Made by a program: the position numbers and the translations under genes. The notes beneath the pieces were generated by a model. It searched no databases, was not told the origin of the DNA, and saw only the letters and a program-made list of their open reading frames with translations. Below are positions 16,181-16,446 of a stretch of 16,446 bases of DNA, in pieces. The stretch comes from JAICLL01 sp035252155 (lineage in GTDB: Bacteria > Planctomycetota > Planctomycetia > Pirellulales > JAICIG01), in contig DATFDL010000149.1 in the NCBI GenBank assembly GCA_035252155.1, forward strand, positions 1 to 16,446, in the 5' to 3' direction. The stretch's first letter is position 1. Each line of letters opens with the position of its first letter.

Positions 16181-16330
16181 CTAGCTGGCCGAAGCGTTTG
16201 GTTCGCCGCCGGTCGGCTTGAGCCGTTCGAACAACGGCGGACGCGGCCGCGCATGGGCCGTGTCAAATAGCCGCCGCAAGATCAGCCGGCCAATGCCGCG
16301 GGGTCGCGCTCGGGTGGCAGGTGCGCTCAT
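16181..16330 (-). CDS. 49-residue basic protein of unknown function
   Basis: ATG at 16330, stop TAG at 16181. It begins MSAPATRARPRGIGRLILRR, continues with LFDTAHARPRPPLFERLKP and ends TGGEPNASAS. It is rich in Arg and Pro, with one short amphipathic segment (IGRLILRRLFD) and no membrane helix. AAGGA lies eight bases before the ATG (plus positions 16339-16343), a better ribosome site than most in this window. Its stop codon touches the end of the inverted repeat at 16180, as expected of a gene with a terminator there. I do not recognise the sequence. It could be a chance frame in GC-rich DNA, but the site, the ATG and the exact fit against the repeat speak for a real gene. Confidence 0.5.
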   Translation of the reverse strand: MSAPATRARPRGIGRLILRRLFDTAHARPRPPLFERLKPTGGEPNASAS

Positions 16331-16386
16331 CGAAGTCGTCCTTATGCAATGGTTTTTTGAGGGAACGAACTCCGTGTTTCGGCGCG

Positions 16387-16429
16387 CTCGCGCGCCCGCG
16401 CGTTCAGGATGGCGCGGCGGGCGCGCGAG
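16387..16429. other. GC-rich 13-bp hairpin upstream of the 49-residue frame
   Basis: CTCGCGCGCCCGC (16387-16399) pairs exactly with GCGGGCGCGCGAG (16417-16429) across a 17-base loop. There is no T-run on either side, so it is not a standard terminator. It lies 57 bases before the minus-strand ATG and may be in its leader or belong to whatever gene lies beyond the window edge. A TTTTTT run at 16352-16357 is nearby but on the wrong side. Nothing else is seen in 16344-16446. Confidence 0.4.
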
Positions 16430-16446
16430 GCTGGCCGATGCGGCCC

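Overview
The window looks like a piece of a GC-rich Planctomycetes chromosome, most likely of the Pirellulales type. The signs are a giant secreted and membrane-anchored protein of unknown function, a 59-residue protein carrying an LEERIAPS motif near its start, a polytopic membrane protein with an FQYSIQHIL-type segment, a weak or absent Shine-Dalgarno signal at many genes, and several short GC-rich or GCATTTT-type dispersed repeats at gene borders. The assignment is inference from sequence style. No rRNA, tRNA, CRISPR array, transposase or phage gene was seen.

Layout. At 3-254 is the C-terminal end of a membrane protein; its stop overlaps (ATGA) the start of a 2284-residue protein at 251-7105. 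That protein is a head-to-tail fusion of two diverged copies of one ~1140-residue unit, each with its own signal peptide and terminal membrane helices. The first signal peptide is built partly from a GCATTTT-type inverted repeat. At 7220-7399 is a 59-residue LEERIAPS peptide. It converges on an FAD-dependent monooxygenase (7408-8670, minus). Back to back with that is a small membrane protein with a soluble C-terminal domain (8811-9374, plus).

From 9468 to 11203 on the minus strand is a tight three-gene cluster: nucleotidyltransferase-fold protein, zinc-ribbon protein, eight-helix membrane protein. An extended -10 promoter at 11225-11233 probably drives it, and a divergent TATAAT-type promoter serves gap on the other strand.

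From 11411 the plus strand carries glyceraldehyde-3-phosphate dehydrogenase, a beta-class carbonic anhydrase, a ~200-bp foldback element, a GT-C-like polytopic membrane protein and a 219-residue four-helix membrane protein. A nested inverted repeat (16083-16180) closes this run and abuts the stop of a 49-codon minus-strand reading frame (16181-16330). The window then ends in a leader holding a GC-rich hairpin.

Only gap, the carbonic anhydrase, the FAD monooxygenase and the nucleotidyltransferase fold have clear families. The rest is lineage-specific envelope material. The most unusual parts are the duplicated giant protein with its repeat-derived signal peptide, the two very small genes, and the repeat elements placed at gene ends and starts.
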